A DNA stretch of 64,000 nucleotides from Villigracilis sp024434165 (lineage in GTDB: Bacteria; Chloroflexota; Anaerolineae; Anaerolineales; Villigracilaceae), in NCBI GenBank assembly GCA_030263665.1, contig SZPK01000001.1, positions 1 through 64,000 of the forward strand, read 5' to 3'. The translations under genes were made by a program, and so were the position numbers. Below are positions 17,001 to 24,097 of this stretch, piece after piece (within the stretch, counting starts at the first letter, position 1; each line of letters begins with the position of its first letter). Under the pieces are notes generated by a model. The model was not told the DNA's origin. It ran no database searches and worked only from the letters and a program-made list of their open reading frames with translations.

Positions 17001-17312
17001 TGCCGCAGGTGCGAGCCCAAAGAGGCTGCCCACCAGCCGCCCGTCGTCAATGCGCATGAGGTAGTGTCCCATGCGCCAGTTTGTCTCGCCGCTGGGACGG
17101 TACATCAACTGCGCGGTCTTCGGCAGGTTCGTGCCGCTGACCACAACCCCGGCAGTTTCGATGTTTGGAACGAATTCGATCCGGCTGAATGTGCCTGCTG
17201 GAATTGCGCCCGCCGGATGAACCGGCGCAAATGCAGACAGCAGGATCACTACAGCCATTCCCGCAAACCGCAGGCGGCAGGCAAAATTTTGGGCGTCATG
17301 TCGGAATTTCAT
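14055..17312 (-). CDS. Large secreted beta-helix protein with two Ig-like repeats and a DNRLRE-like C-terminus
   Basis: 1085 residues from ATG 17312 (MKFRHDAQNFACR); an in-frame ATG 30 bases upstream is possible. Order: signal peptide (to about residue 36, ending PAGA); a fibronectin-like region; a right-handed parallel beta-helix (about 135-540) with repeated IVIRKNRIHN, AIVRGNTIHHYFNGIY and FRNNTIDSI units; a choice-of-anchor Q-like end (SAPDIGAFES); a Thr/Pro linker; two about 105-residue repeats, each with LRADPxPxxAGxxRFTV and DGTLRLDLLDNDSIL or GNGSLRLDLLDDDSIL; and a C-terminal domain starting DGWILESRETSGRGG and ending IKYYVP. It is exported, probably a carbohydrate-active or surface protein. 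No catalytic residues were assigned. Confidence 0.8.
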   Translation of the reverse strand: MKFRHDAQNFACRLRFAGMAVVILLSAFAPVHPAGAIPAGTFSRIEFVPNIETAGVVVSGTNLPKTAQLMYRPSGETNWRMGHYLMRIDDGRLVGSLFGLAPAASYEVRVSDGAAEITGSFATQTDEPAFTPSSIIHVNDDAPAGGDGSAAAPFRTIQEGVNRAAPGTQVLVADGVYHESVTFPASGAAGNWIQVRAEGSSAVLDGSVPIAADAWKPHESKANVWFTKIGPGIKYLARDGLRFYQYDDLNGLLEGRGHNNVSMSEGWFYDPLNTRLYVRTQREPHKYNWQLPRFNAAFMVEGRDWVWIEGFEMRFYGTEYGCGVCARNASHIVIRKNRIHNLQNPVFVEWTGGEDRGNDTRIEYNEMYDALSGEWAWSAVKGTSMESIAIVLRGHTGAIVRGNTIHHYFNGIYTSSSAALDNPGVAFDADIYNNTIRHIGDDALEPEGTAVNHRFRNNTIDSILVGVSLAPVTMGPVWVMRSTISNFSGRSVKWDRNSDGWVLIYHNTSWTNYANVTLMDVINPVHNSVMRNNIFQGGGYAILEQTVGSTGHDWNYDNWSTAATGPRFKWENVDYAALNQLCRAAGLECNGHENAPGLANPGGGDFTLLPNSPNIDRGALIPGVNDAFNGSAPDIGAFESTYGAPPTATNTPPPAPTDTPTPVTAPLVNSILRADPSPNNAGAIRFTVNFSEAVSGVDATDFTLTKTGAIANPSITDVLGGGTTYTVTINTGTGDGTLRLDLLDNDSILNANSVPLGGPGAGNGNFTTGEAYTINKYAPFVTSSLRADPNPTAAGSVRFTVTFSESVVGVDAADFGLAAAGLSDAGIASVSGVDAVYTVTVNTGSGNGSLRLDLLDDDSILDAAGAPLGGAGAGNGNFSGETYTIDRQTPVIQSAAFASDGANDGWILESRETSGRGGTTNASAITFRIGDNAQDHQYRAVLHFPTDTLPDNAVITQAILMIQQETIAGTNPFLTHRSVWIDIRQGAFGSFGPFQIGSLQASDFQAPASMYAAGLIENNPVGGWYWAMLDPKAFQFINRVGATQLRLAFQYDDDEDMREDYISFFSGNYSVQSARPQLSIKYYVP

Positions 17313-17417
17313 GGCAATTTCAAAGCGGGGGCGTGAACACACCCCTATCCTCCCCCACTATAGCACGGTTGGGGGAAAATACAATTCCCAAAACATGACA
17401 AAGAGAAGCGGCTTTTT

Positions 17418-17810
17418 TTACCGCCGATACACCACATTCACCCGATGGCTGCCTGCCTTGAAATACTCCGCCGCGAATTTCGCCGCATCGTCCGGGTCGT
17501 AGGGTGCGCAGCTGAACACGTCCAGGTAGATGGCGCGGCTGGCGTCGGCAAAGTGGGCGGAGATGAGCGAAGTCTCGATGAGCTGCGTCATGCTGAAGCC
17601 CTGCACGCGCGGCTCGTCGCCGAAGAAGACCACCTGGGTCTCGCCGTAGCGGCGCATCTTAATCCGTTCGCACAGGAGTTTCACAAATTCCCGAATGGCG
17701 TCCGCATTTTGCATGAGCGCCAGATCGCAGTCGTACAGGTCAATGCAGGAGGATACTCCCCAGTATTCGGTTTCGTTTTCCTTGCCTGCTTCCGTTGCAG
17801 CGTGCATCAT
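17418..17810 (-). CDS. Divergent S-adenosylmethionine decarboxylase (SpeD) paralogue
   Basis: 130 residues. It aligns with class 1b AdoMetDC: WGVSSCIDLYDCD at the N-terminus, FVKLLCERI, and near residue 84 the segment ETSLISAHFADASRAIYLDVFSCAP in place of the usual ESHxSxHxWPE...DIFTCG. The serine that would be processed to the pyruvoyl group is kept, as are the following His and the FSC cysteine; the Glu and first His of ESH and the WPE motif are not. That suggests changed substrate recognition, for example a decarboxylase for arginine or ornithine as reported for other SpeD paralogues, or a non-catalytic partner. Its ATG overlaps the speE TGA (ATGATG), so it is translated with it. Confidence 0.75.
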   Translation of the reverse strand: MMHAATEAGKENETEYWGVSSCIDLYDCDLALMQNADAIREFVKLLCERIKMRRYGETQVVFFGDEPRVQGFSMTQLIETSLISAHFADASRAIYLDVFSCAPYDPDDAAKFAAEYFKAGSHRVNVVYRR

Positions 17811-18637
17811 TCGTAAAGTTCCTTTCTGAAGAACTCCGGCAGGGCGAATGCTGCCTTATGGATTTCAGGGTTGAGATATTTATTTTCGCCGGGCGGATAC
17901 GGCGTCTTCAAGCCGTTTTCCCAGGGCGTATCCGAGACGTACATGAAGCCGATGCCGCCGCCCGGGTAGGTGGGGATGTTGGCATAGTAATACGCGGGGT
18001 TCTTTGTCAGCGCCTTCGCGGATTGATATATGGACTTGATCAATTCCATATCAAAGAAGGGCTGTTCGCACTGCGTCGCCGCAGCGCCGCCGGGGGCGAG
18101 CGCGCGCACCATGAGTTTGTAGAACTCATCCGAAAAGAGACGCTCCGCCATGCCGATGGGGTCGGTCGTGTCCGAAATGATGACGTCGAACTGACCGGGG
18201 TTTTCCTCGAGATAGCCAAAGGCATCCCGAAGAATCAGTTTGGCGCGAGGATCCGCCCACGGGTCCCCGAAGGAGGCGGCGAAATGTTCACGGGACAACT
18301 CCACCACGCGCTGGTCCAACTCACAAACGACCGCTTCCTCCACGGACGGATATCGCAAGACCTGTTGGAGCGAGCCGCCGTCGCCGCCGCCGACGATCAG
18401 CACACGCCTGAGCTTTCCAACCGCAAGCATCGGCACATGGACGATCATCTCGTGGTAGCCCATGTTGTCCCGTTCGGTGAGTTGGATGATGCCGTCGAGG
18501 ATCATGGCGTTGCCGAAAAACTCGGTTTCGACAAGTTGAACGTGTTGAAAGCGGGTCGTTTCATCGGCAAGGATTTTTTTGACGCGCAAGCCCTTGCGGT
18601 AGTAGGGATGCAATTCTTCGGTAAACCAGATGCTCAT
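17807..18637 (-). CDS. speE: Spermidine synthase-type aminopropyltransferase
   Basis: 276 residues, the usual bacterial length. The dcAdoMet-binding motif GGGDGGSLQQVLRY is at about residues 83-96, with CELDQRVVELSREHF, IISDTTDPIGMAERLFSDEFY (the catalytic Asp region) and IPTYPGGGIGFMYVSD closing the putrescine pocket. It transfers an aminopropyl group from decarboxylated AdoMet to putrescine. The GGGDGG form and the IPTYPGG segment are those of canonical SpeE, unlike the second copy at 18708-19646. It is third in a four-gene polyamine set and is preceded by a hairpin at 18668-18691. Confidence 0.88.
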   Translation of the reverse strand: MSIWFTEELHPYYRKGLRVKKILADETTRFQHVQLVETEFFGNAMILDGIIQLTERDNMGYHEMIVHVPMLAVGKLRRVLIVGGGDGGSLQQVLRYPSVEEAVVCELDQRVVELSREHFAASFGDPWADPRAKLILRDAFGYLEENPGQFDVIISDTTDPIGMAERLFSDEFYKLMVRALAPGGAAATQCEQPFFDMELIKSIYQSAKALTKNPAYYYANIPTYPGGGIGFMYVSDTPWENGLKTPYPPGENKYLNPEIHKAAFALPEFFRKELYE

Positions 18638-18667
18638 TCAATTTCCTTTGTTTTCGCTTTCGCCGAA

Positions 18668-18691
18668 AAAAGGCGGTCTGTGACCGCCTTT
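18668..18691 (-). terminator. Terminator-like hairpin between the two speE-type genes
   Basis: On the minus strand a 10-bp stem AAAGGCGGTC/GACCGCCTTT with a 3-base loop is followed by a T-run (18665-18671). It lies between the aminopropyltransferase genes, where it could reduce transcription into the second speE and the speD paralogue. Confidence 0.6.
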
Positions 18692-18707
18692 GAAAATTTG
18701 CAGTGGA

Positions 18708-19646
18708 TTAGTGAGGCAGTTCCTGCGTGCTAAACACGGGCGGGCGCTCCAGCGTGTAGACGGTGGATTCCTTCGCAATCGCATCGCGGATGTGTTTGGG
18801 GGACTGCATCAACCCCAGCAGGGTGACGCCGTCGAACATCTTGAAAGCGCCGTTGGTTTTTTTGGCGAGCAGGGCATCCACTTCTTCGGGATTTGGCCGG
18901 GTATTGATGGGCGAATCGCTGGCGAGGATGAAGCCCCATGGATGACCAAGCATCGGCACGTGGATGTGATAGGAATGCACGTGTTTGAACACCGCCTTCA
19001 ACGTGGATACGAGGCGGATGTGCATCGCCATCGAAGGCGGCGAGACGGGTCCCGCCTGCAGCAGGAAATAACCGCCGGGACGAAGCGCTTTTTGGGCTTT
19101 GGCAAAATATTCCTTCGTGAACAACTTGAACGAAGGTCCATGCTCGATTGGGTCGGTGAGGTCGGAGATGATCACGTCCCATTCCGACGGGGATGAATCC
19201 AGGTAGGCGACGGCATCCTGAATCACCAGTTCGACGCGCGGGTCGTCGAATGCGCCCTGGTGCATTTCGGGGAAATGTTCCTTGCAGGCTTCCACCACTT
19301 CGCGGTCGAGGTCCACCATCACCACGCGCTCCATGTTCTTCCATTTGAGCAGTTCGCGGATGGTGGCGCCTTCGCCGCCGCCCAGCACCAGTCCGCGCTT
19401 CGGGTCGCCATGGTTGACGCAGGCGGGCTGGACCAGCGCTTCATGATACAAAAAGTCGTCACCGGTGGAGGACTGCCAGATGCCGTCGAGGATCAAACCC
19501 TTGCCGTACGTGCCGCAATCCACGATCCACATTTCCTGGAATTGTGTGTGCTTATGCAGGATGACCTTGTGCACCGCATGATTCAGCACATCGTCGGGGG
19601 TCAGATAATCGGAGATCCAATAAATGGGCGGTTTGACTTCAGACAT
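18708..19646 (-). CDS. Aminopropyltransferase of the agmatine/thermospermine type
   Basis: 312 residues. The cofactor motif reads GGGEGATIRELLKW and is followed by VMVDLDREVVEACKEHFPEMHQGAFDDPR. Both features are those of the Thermus SpeE (aminopropylagmatine synthase) and thermospermine synthase branch rather than of standard spermidine synthase, which has GGGDGG. The extra C-terminal 35 residues also fit that branch. DLTDPIEHGP and the GHPWGFILASD strand complete the fold. The protein probably aminopropylates agmatine or a triamine. It follows speD by 11 bases. Confidence 0.82.
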   Translation of the reverse strand: MSEVKPPIYWISDYLTPDDVLNHAVHKVILHKHTQFQEMWIVDCGTYGKGLILDGIWQSSTGDDFLYHEALVQPACVNHGDPKRGLVLGGGEGATIRELLKWKNMERVVMVDLDREVVEACKEHFPEMHQGAFDDPRVELVIQDAVAYLDSSPSEWDVIISDLTDPIEHGPSFKLFTKEYFAKAQKALRPGGYFLLQAGPVSPPSMAMHIRLVSTLKAVFKHVHSYHIHVPMLGHPWGFILASDSPINTRPNPEEVDALLAKKTNGAFKMFDGVTLLGLMQSPKHIRDAIAKESTVYTLERPPVFSTQELPH

Positions 19647-19657
19647 GCGCCTGCTCC

Positions 19658-20041
19658 TTACATCGCAATCGGCATTCTGGTCTCGACGGACGCTTCGCGG
19701 TCGAGTTTGCGGAGCGAGAAATCATCCGCGCCAAACGCCTCCTTGATGCGCATCAGCAGGGGCACCAGGTCCATTCCGATGGCGCAGGTAAAAAGATCAA
19801 TGGCGCAGTAGTTATGCTCGGGCCATGCATGCAGACTCGCATGCGACTCTGCGAGGAGCAGAAAACAAGTAAAGCCGTGCGGGCTGAACTTGTAAAAGCC
19901 CTCATCCACAACCGTCAAGCCGCTGTCACGCACGGCTTGCGCAAACAGCGAGTAGGCTCGCTCGCTATCCATGAGAATCTCATGGTTGCAGTCGGAGAGA
20001 TCGAAAATGTAATGCTCTCCCAGTTTCAAAGTCGCGTTCAC
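19658..20041 (-). CDS. speD: S-adenosylmethionine decarboxylase proenzyme, class 1b
   Basis: 127 residues from GTG 20041, with GGAGG just upstream. The self-processing motif AESHASLHAWPEHNYCAIDLF (shown here only as the ESH-S-H-WPE pattern; the Ser after ESHA becomes the pyruvoyl group) and FTCAIG are intact. The enzyme makes decarboxylated AdoMet, the aminopropyl donor used by both aminopropyltransferases downstream. It is the first gene of the polyamine operon and has a good promoter upstream at 20157-20184. Confidence 0.92.
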   Translation of the reverse strand: MNATLKLGEHYIFDLSDCNHEILMDSERAYSLFAQAVRDSGLTVVDEGFYKFSPHGFTCFLLLAESHASLHAWPEHNYCAIDLFTCAIGMDLVPLLMRIKEAFGADDFSLRKLDREASVETRMPIAM

Positions 20042-20156
20042 TCACACCTCCGGGGTTAAAAAGTAAAGAACCCGCCCAAAAACCTTTTTCAAATGATCCG
20101 CAGGATGTGTCCCTGCGTAACAATTGAAACCGTCTTCAAGCAGACTCTGCGCCATA

Positions 20157-20184
20157 TTTATACTACGGCGCGGCGTGGTGTCAA
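20157..20184 (-). promoter_or_regulatory. Sigma-70-type promoter of the polyamine operon
   Basis: On the minus strand TTGACA (20179-20184) and TATAAA (20157-20162) are separated by 16 bases. The transcript would have a leader of about 110 bases before speD. The 323-base gap 20042-20364 holds this promoter and leader. A 37-codon frame that ends at the speD start would have its ATG upstream of the predicted transcription start, so it was not called. Nothing else was recognised in the gap. Confidence 0.7.
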
Positions 20185-20364
20185 TCTTTTCCGCCTGTGA
20201 ATATTTTTTATTACAACGCCCCTGCGAATTCAAAATCAGCATCATGCAGGCGGCGCAAGTCATAATCGTGATTCAAACAAGAAATGCAGGCACGATTCAT
20301 ATCGAGCGCGCTCGCGGCATGGATTTTTGGGAAATTTGGTTAAAATCGAGGTCTGTCATCCCAA

Positions 20365-21528
20365 ATGAACTTCATCTACCTGCTCATCGAATTCATTGAC
20401 GAACTGGTCTTCGGCGTCGGCGAGACCGCCTGGCCCCTCATCCGCGACGACCTGAACCTGACCTATTCCCAAATCGGTCTGCTGCTCAGCCTGCCGGGAA
20501 TTATCGCCGCTTTCATCGAGCCGTTCATCGGCATCCTCGGCGACGTGTGGCGCAGGCGTCTGCTCATCCTCGGCGGCGGGATTCTCTTCACCGCTTCGCT
20601 CTTCATGACCAGCGCCAGCCATTCTTTCCTCTTGCTTCTTTCCTCTTTCATTCTCTTCAATCCTTCTTCCGGCGCATACGTGAACCTCTCCCAGGCGAAT
20701 CTGATGGACTCCGACGAGTCCCGCCACGAACAAAACATGGCGCGCTGGACCTTTGCCGGGTCGCTCGGCGTGGTGACGGGTCCGTTTCTGCTCGGTTTGT
20801 TCGTTTATCTCGGTCTGGGCTGGCGCGGGACATACGCCCTGCTCGCTTCGCTCTCCACCCTCAGCCTCATCATCGCTTTTCGCTTCCTGCCCGCCGATAA
20901 AAAATCCACGCCTTTCCCCTCCTTCAAAGAAGTTTTCGACGGGTTCAAAGCCGCCTTTGCCGCGTTGAAACGCAGGGAAGTCTGGCGCTGGCTGATCCTG
21001 CTCGAATTCGCCGACCTGATGCTCGACGTGCTGTTCAGTTTCCTGGCGCTGTATTTCGTGGATGTTGCCCGCGTTACCGAAACGCAGGCGGGCATCGCCG
21101 TCACTGCCTGGCTGGTGATGGGGCTCATCACCGACTTTTTCTTCATCCCGTTCGTTGACCGTCAAAAAGATACGCTTCAATTCCTGCGCCGCACCGCAGT
21201 CCTTAACGCGCTTGCCTTCACCGCCTTCATGCTTGCGCCCGGCTTCGTCCTCAAAATCATTCTTGTCATCCTCGTCAACCTGTTCAACACCGGCTGGTAT
21301 CCCATCCTGCAGGGACGGTTATACTCAAGCCTGCCCGGTCAGAGCGCGAGTCTCATGGCAATTGGCGCAGTCACCGGTCCGCTGGCGAAACTGCTTCCCC
21401 TATTCATCGGCATCCTCGCCGACCGTGTAGGTCTTGGCATTGCCATGTGGGTTTTATTACTTGCTCCCATCGCATTGCTCATCGGACTTCCGAAAAAGGG
21501 TCGAAGGTCAAACGTCGAAGGTCTTTAG
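20365..21528 (+). CDS. MFS transporter
   Basis: 387 residues with about twelve hydrophobic segments. Typical major-facilitator features are DDLNLTYSQIGLLLSLPGI at helix 2, GDVWRRRLLILGGG (the GxxxDRxGRR-like loop 2-3) and the central cytoplasmic loop around KEVFDGFKAAFAALKRREVW. The substrate is unknown. The last codons (KGRRSNVEGL) are read from one arm of a 17-bp palindrome, so the C-terminus was altered by a repeat. hemW begins 36 bases downstream. Confidence 0.85.
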   Translation: MNFIYLLIEFIDELVFGVGETAWPLIRDDLNLTYSQIGLLLSLPGIIAAFIEPFIGILGDVWRRRLLILGGGILFTASLFMTSASHSFLLLLSSFILFNPSSGAYVNLSQANLMDSDESRHEQNMARWTFAGSLGVVTGPFLLGLFVYLGLGWRGTYALLASLSTLSLIIAFRFLPADKKSTPFPSFKEVFDGFKAAFAALKRREVWRWLILLEFADLMLDVLFSFLALYFVDVARVTETQAGIAVTAWLVMGLITDFFFIPFVDRQKDTLQFLRRTAVLNALAFTAFMLAPGFVLKIILVILVNLFNTGWYPILQGRLYSSLPGQSASLMAIGAVTGPLAKLLPLFIGILADRVGLGIAMWVLLLAPIALLIGLPKKGRRSNVEGL

Positions 21529-21551
21529 ACCCTTGACCTTCGACGTTTGAC
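21507..21551. repeat. Palindromic GTCGAAGGTC repeat at the transporter 3' end
   Basis: A perfect 17-bp inverted repeat (GTCAAACGTCGAAGGTC at 21507-21523, complement at 21535-21551) with an 11-base loop. It covers the last codons and stop of the MFS gene. Related GTCGAAGGTC strings occur in hemW (22311-22372) and pdhC (7973-7995). Confidence 0.85.
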
Positions 21552-21564
21552 TTGATCCTGAACC

Positions 21565-22854
21565 ATGACACCTGAAACCTCCATCTACCTCCACATCCCC
21601 TTCTGCAAACACCGCTGCGCCTACTGCGACTTCAACACCTACGCCGATCAGGAAGCGATGATTCCGGCTTACGTCAACGCTCTCATCAAAGAGATCGAAT
21701 GGATGGGGAACCACCCCAACCGGCCATCCGACCATTCGACCATCAAGACTATTTTTTTCGGCGGCGGGACTCCCTCGCTTCTTTCTGGACCTCAATTTGC
21801 CTCCGTTATGTCAGCCTTATCCTCCGCCTTTGCCTTGTCCGCTGACGCGGAAGTGACCATCGAAGCCAATCCCGGCACCATCTCCCCCGCAAAACTTGAC
21901 CAGATACGCAGAGCAGGCATCAACCGCATCAGTTTCGGCGTGCAATCTTCGATCCCCGAAGAACTGCGGATGCTCGAACGCGAACACGATTTTTTCACCG
22001 TCCTCGAAGCCGTTTCCACCGCGCGGAAGGCGGGCTTCGATAATCTCAACCTCGATTTGATCTACGGCTTGCCCGAACAAACTTTGGAATCCTGGCAGAC
22101 CACCGTCAAACGAGTCGTTGACCTGCACCCCGAACACATCTCTGCCTATGCGCTCACTTTGGAGCATGGCACTCCCTTCGGCAAATGGGCAGAGCGCGGC
22201 TTGCTTCCGCTGCCGGATCCCGACCTCGCCGCGGATATGTACGAATGGACGATGGAATTCCCCGAAGGGAACGGGTATGAGCAGTATGAGATTTCGAATT
22301 GGGCAAGAACGGTCAAGGGTCAAAAGTCAAAAGTCAAGGACGACCTTCGACCTTCGACTTTCGACTCTTTTCCAGAATTTGCCTGCAAACACAACCTGCA
22401 ATACTGGCGTTCGCTGCCCTATCTCGGTTTCGGCGCGGGCGCGCATGGTTATTCCAACGGCTGCCGCTACTCCAATGTCCTGCGCATCAAAACCTACATT
22501 GACCGAATTACCAATTACCCAATTACCAACCTCCCCTTCCCCCTCTCCCCTGCCGCCGTCAACCATCATAAACAAACGCAAAAGGACGACATCTCCGATT
22601 ACATGATCAACAATCTGCGGCTGATAAAAGCCGGGGTCGCAGATTCAGATTTCAGGTCCAGGTTTGGAAGCGGGCTTTTGGATGTCTTCCCAAAGGAAAT
22701 GGAGGAACTTCTTCAGGCGGGTCTGCTTGAAAAAAAGACTTCCGAAGCGTCGCTGTGGCGCCATGATGGCATCTTCGAGGCTTCGGAAGTCTATCGGCTT
22801 ACGCGCCGCGGAAGGCTGCTGGGAAATCGAGCCTTCCTCAAGTTCATCGGCTAG
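21565..22854 (+). CDS. hemW: Radical SAM protein HemW (heme chaperone / HemN-like)
   Basis: 429 residues. The radical SAM cluster motif CxxxCxxC is in IPFCKHRCAYCDF (residues 12-23). FFGGGTPSLL, IEANPGT, ISFGVQS and the HemW-type DLIYGLPEQTLESW follow. The FGAGAHGY motif and a C-terminal RLTRRGRLLGN are kept. HemW delivers heme or acts in heme metabolism; coproporphyrinogen dehydrogenase activity is not supported by the short N-terminus. The protein is about 40-50 residues longer than usual because of three repeat-derived stretches: about residues 250-269 (KGQKSKVKDDL...), 311-329 (RITNYPITNLPF...) and 391-410 (KTSEAS...FEASEV), the last bounded by a 12-bp inverted repeat. Confidence 0.88.
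   Translation: MTPETSIYLHIPFCKHRCAYCDFNTYADQEAMIPAYVNALIKEIEWMGNHPNRPSDHSTIKTIFFGGGTPSLLSGPQFASVMSALSSAFALSADAEVTIEANPGTISPAKLDQIRRAGINRISFGVQSSIPEELRMLEREHDFFTVLEAVSTARKAGFDNLNLDLIYGLPEQTLESWQTTVKRVVDLHPEHISAYALTLEHGTPFGKWAERGLLPLPDPDLAADMYEWTMEFPEGNGYEQYEISNWARTVKGQKSKVKDDLRPSTFDSFPEFACKHNLQYWRSLPYLGFGAGAHGYSNGCRYSNVLRIKTYIDRITNYPITNLPFPLSPAAVNHHKQTQKDDISDYMINNLRLIKAGVADSDFRSRFGSGLLDVFPKEMEELLQAGLLEKKTSEASLWRHDGIFEASEVYRLTRRGRLLGNRAFLKFIG
22311..22372 (+). repeat. In-frame repeat insertion inside hemW
   Basis: GGTCAA/AAAGTC strings run into CCTTCGACCTTCGAC strings, a broken palindrome of the GTCGAAGGTC family also seen at 21507-21551. Between YEISNWAR and FACKHNLQYW, HemW proteins normally have only a few residues; here about 20 extra are encoded and the frame is preserved. 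Confidence 0.7.
22737..22791 (+). repeat. Second palindrome-bounded insertion inside hemW
   Basis: GACTTCCGAAGC (22737-22748) and its complement GCTTCGGAAGTC (22780-22791) enclose 31 bases. The region encodes about 18 residues not expected between GLLE and the RLTRRGRLLGN motif. The same GACTTCCGAAG arm makes the terminator at 8718-8754. Confidence 0.7.
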
Positions 22855-22855
22855 G

Positions 22856-23929
22856 CTACCCGGGGGTACAAACGCAGTAGGGCCAATCGGACCAACCCCA
22901 GGGGCAGTTTCCCGGATTTGGCTGTCCGATTGCGGTACAGGCATCCACGCCGGGCGTGCTGGGCGGCGGCTCTCCGGGCTCCCTTGCGTTTTGGGGCTGA
23001 ACGATCTCCGGGCAGATCTTCGGCTCGAAGCCGGTGGGCTTGAAACCGAATGCCTGATAACAGGTGTTATCTACTGCATACAGTTCCTTCAGCGGATAAT
23101 TCGGGTTATCGCGGACGGGAGAACCTGCGTTACTCAGGGTGAAGTAATCCACATAGTCGAGGCGGGCGACGTCTTTCAATCCTGCGTCTGCGATGACGGA
23201 ATACAAGAACGAACTGCCCGAAAGGGATTTCTTGAAGGCAAACTGAACGGCAGCGAACTGGCTTGCATTGATGCGCACCCAGGCAAGGTCAACGTCATTC
23301 CCTATGCCGTCGGCAAGGCTGTGAATCAACTGGTCGTAGCCATCGCCCGAAAAAGGCGCATCCGACCTGGCAGCGGAGGCTCCCGCCGAATCGCGGTTGG
23401 TATCGGTGTAGACCCTGACGTTGTCCGCCGTCCATTCCTCGGAATATGGCGGCGCGGCAACGATCAGAAAATCGCCGAAACTATCCAGGTTCGTATCCAG
23501 TTCCAGGGCGTATTGAATGCCCGGCGGGTTGTTCGGGTTTTTGCCAACCAGCCCGATGGAAACGTAATACCAGTCGCCTTCCTCGCTGATGCTGAATGAG
23601 GATATATCCATGTCGGGGATGTAAATCATATCCTGCGTAAAGGGACGTTCGAGGCGGTTGATGTCGTACGAGTCGCCGTAGGGCGCCCGCTTTTCGGATG
23701 CCGTATCGGAGGAAGTCACATCGGGATACGGATTTGAATCCGGGGCGGATATCGGGATTGCCTGGTGTTGAATGGCGGTTGGGGCAGACGTTTGCGGGAC
23801 GGTCGGCGGCGCCTGGGTGGGAGGGATGGTCGCCTCCACTGCGGGAGTCGGACCCGGCAGGTTGCATCCCTGCGCCAGCAAAACAATAAGGACCCCTACA
23901 AAGAACCAATTGAGCCTGTTCTTCATCAT
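22856..23929 (-). CDS. Secreted lipoprotein, unknown function
   Basis: 357 residues. The N-terminus has a hydrophobic stretch ending in the lipobox LAQGC, then a Pro/Thr/Ala-rich stalk (PTPAVEATIPPTQAPPTV). The rest is a single globular region with DTASEKRAPYGDSYDINRLERP, repeated acidic turns and a cysteine-rich tail (NPGNCPWGWSDWPYCVCTPG). Similar stalks and tails occur in other lipoproteins of this phylum. No enzyme motif was seen. It is convergent with hemW, ending 1 base after it. Confidence 0.7.
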   Translation of the reverse strand: MMKNRLNWFFVGVLIVLLAQGCNLPGPTPAVEATIPPTQAPPTVPQTSAPTAIQHQAIPISAPDSNPYPDVTSSDTASEKRAPYGDSYDINRLERPFTQDMIYIPDMDISSFSISEEGDWYYVSIGLVGKNPNNPPGIQYALELDTNLDSFGDFLIVAAPPYSEEWTADNVRVYTDTNRDSAGASAARSDAPFSGDGYDQLIHSLADGIGNDVDLAWVRINASQFAAVQFAFKKSLSGSSFLYSVIADAGLKDVARLDYVDYFTLSNAGSPVRDNPNYPLKELYAVDNTCYQAFGFKPTGFEPKICPEIVQPQNAREPGEPPPSTPGVDACTAIGQPNPGNCPWGWSDWPYCVCTPG

Positions 23930-24019
23930 CTCATCTCCTTGGAAACATTATGCAAATTTATCCCTCCAAAAACAATATGACCAATGTACGGGGTCGCGCG
24001 CAAACTGTTTGATATCGAA

Positions 24020-24050
24020 GAAAATCCCCGCCGATATTCGACGGGGATTG
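24020..24050 (-). terminator. Intrinsic terminator downstream of ppdK
   Basis: On the minus strand AATCCCCG/CGGGGATT (24042-24049 and 24023-24030) forms an 8-bp stem followed by TTTTCTT. It lies 48 bases beyond the ppdK stop. Confidence 0.8.
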
Positions 24051-24097
24051 CTATCGCATCAAACGGTATGACCGGTTAAGTAGTCGGTCATAAGTTT

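Noticed and set aside
20042..20155. 37-codon frame before speD as a leader peptide
   Set aside because: Its ATG lies upstream of the predicted start of transcription and the residues show no bias to one amino acid.
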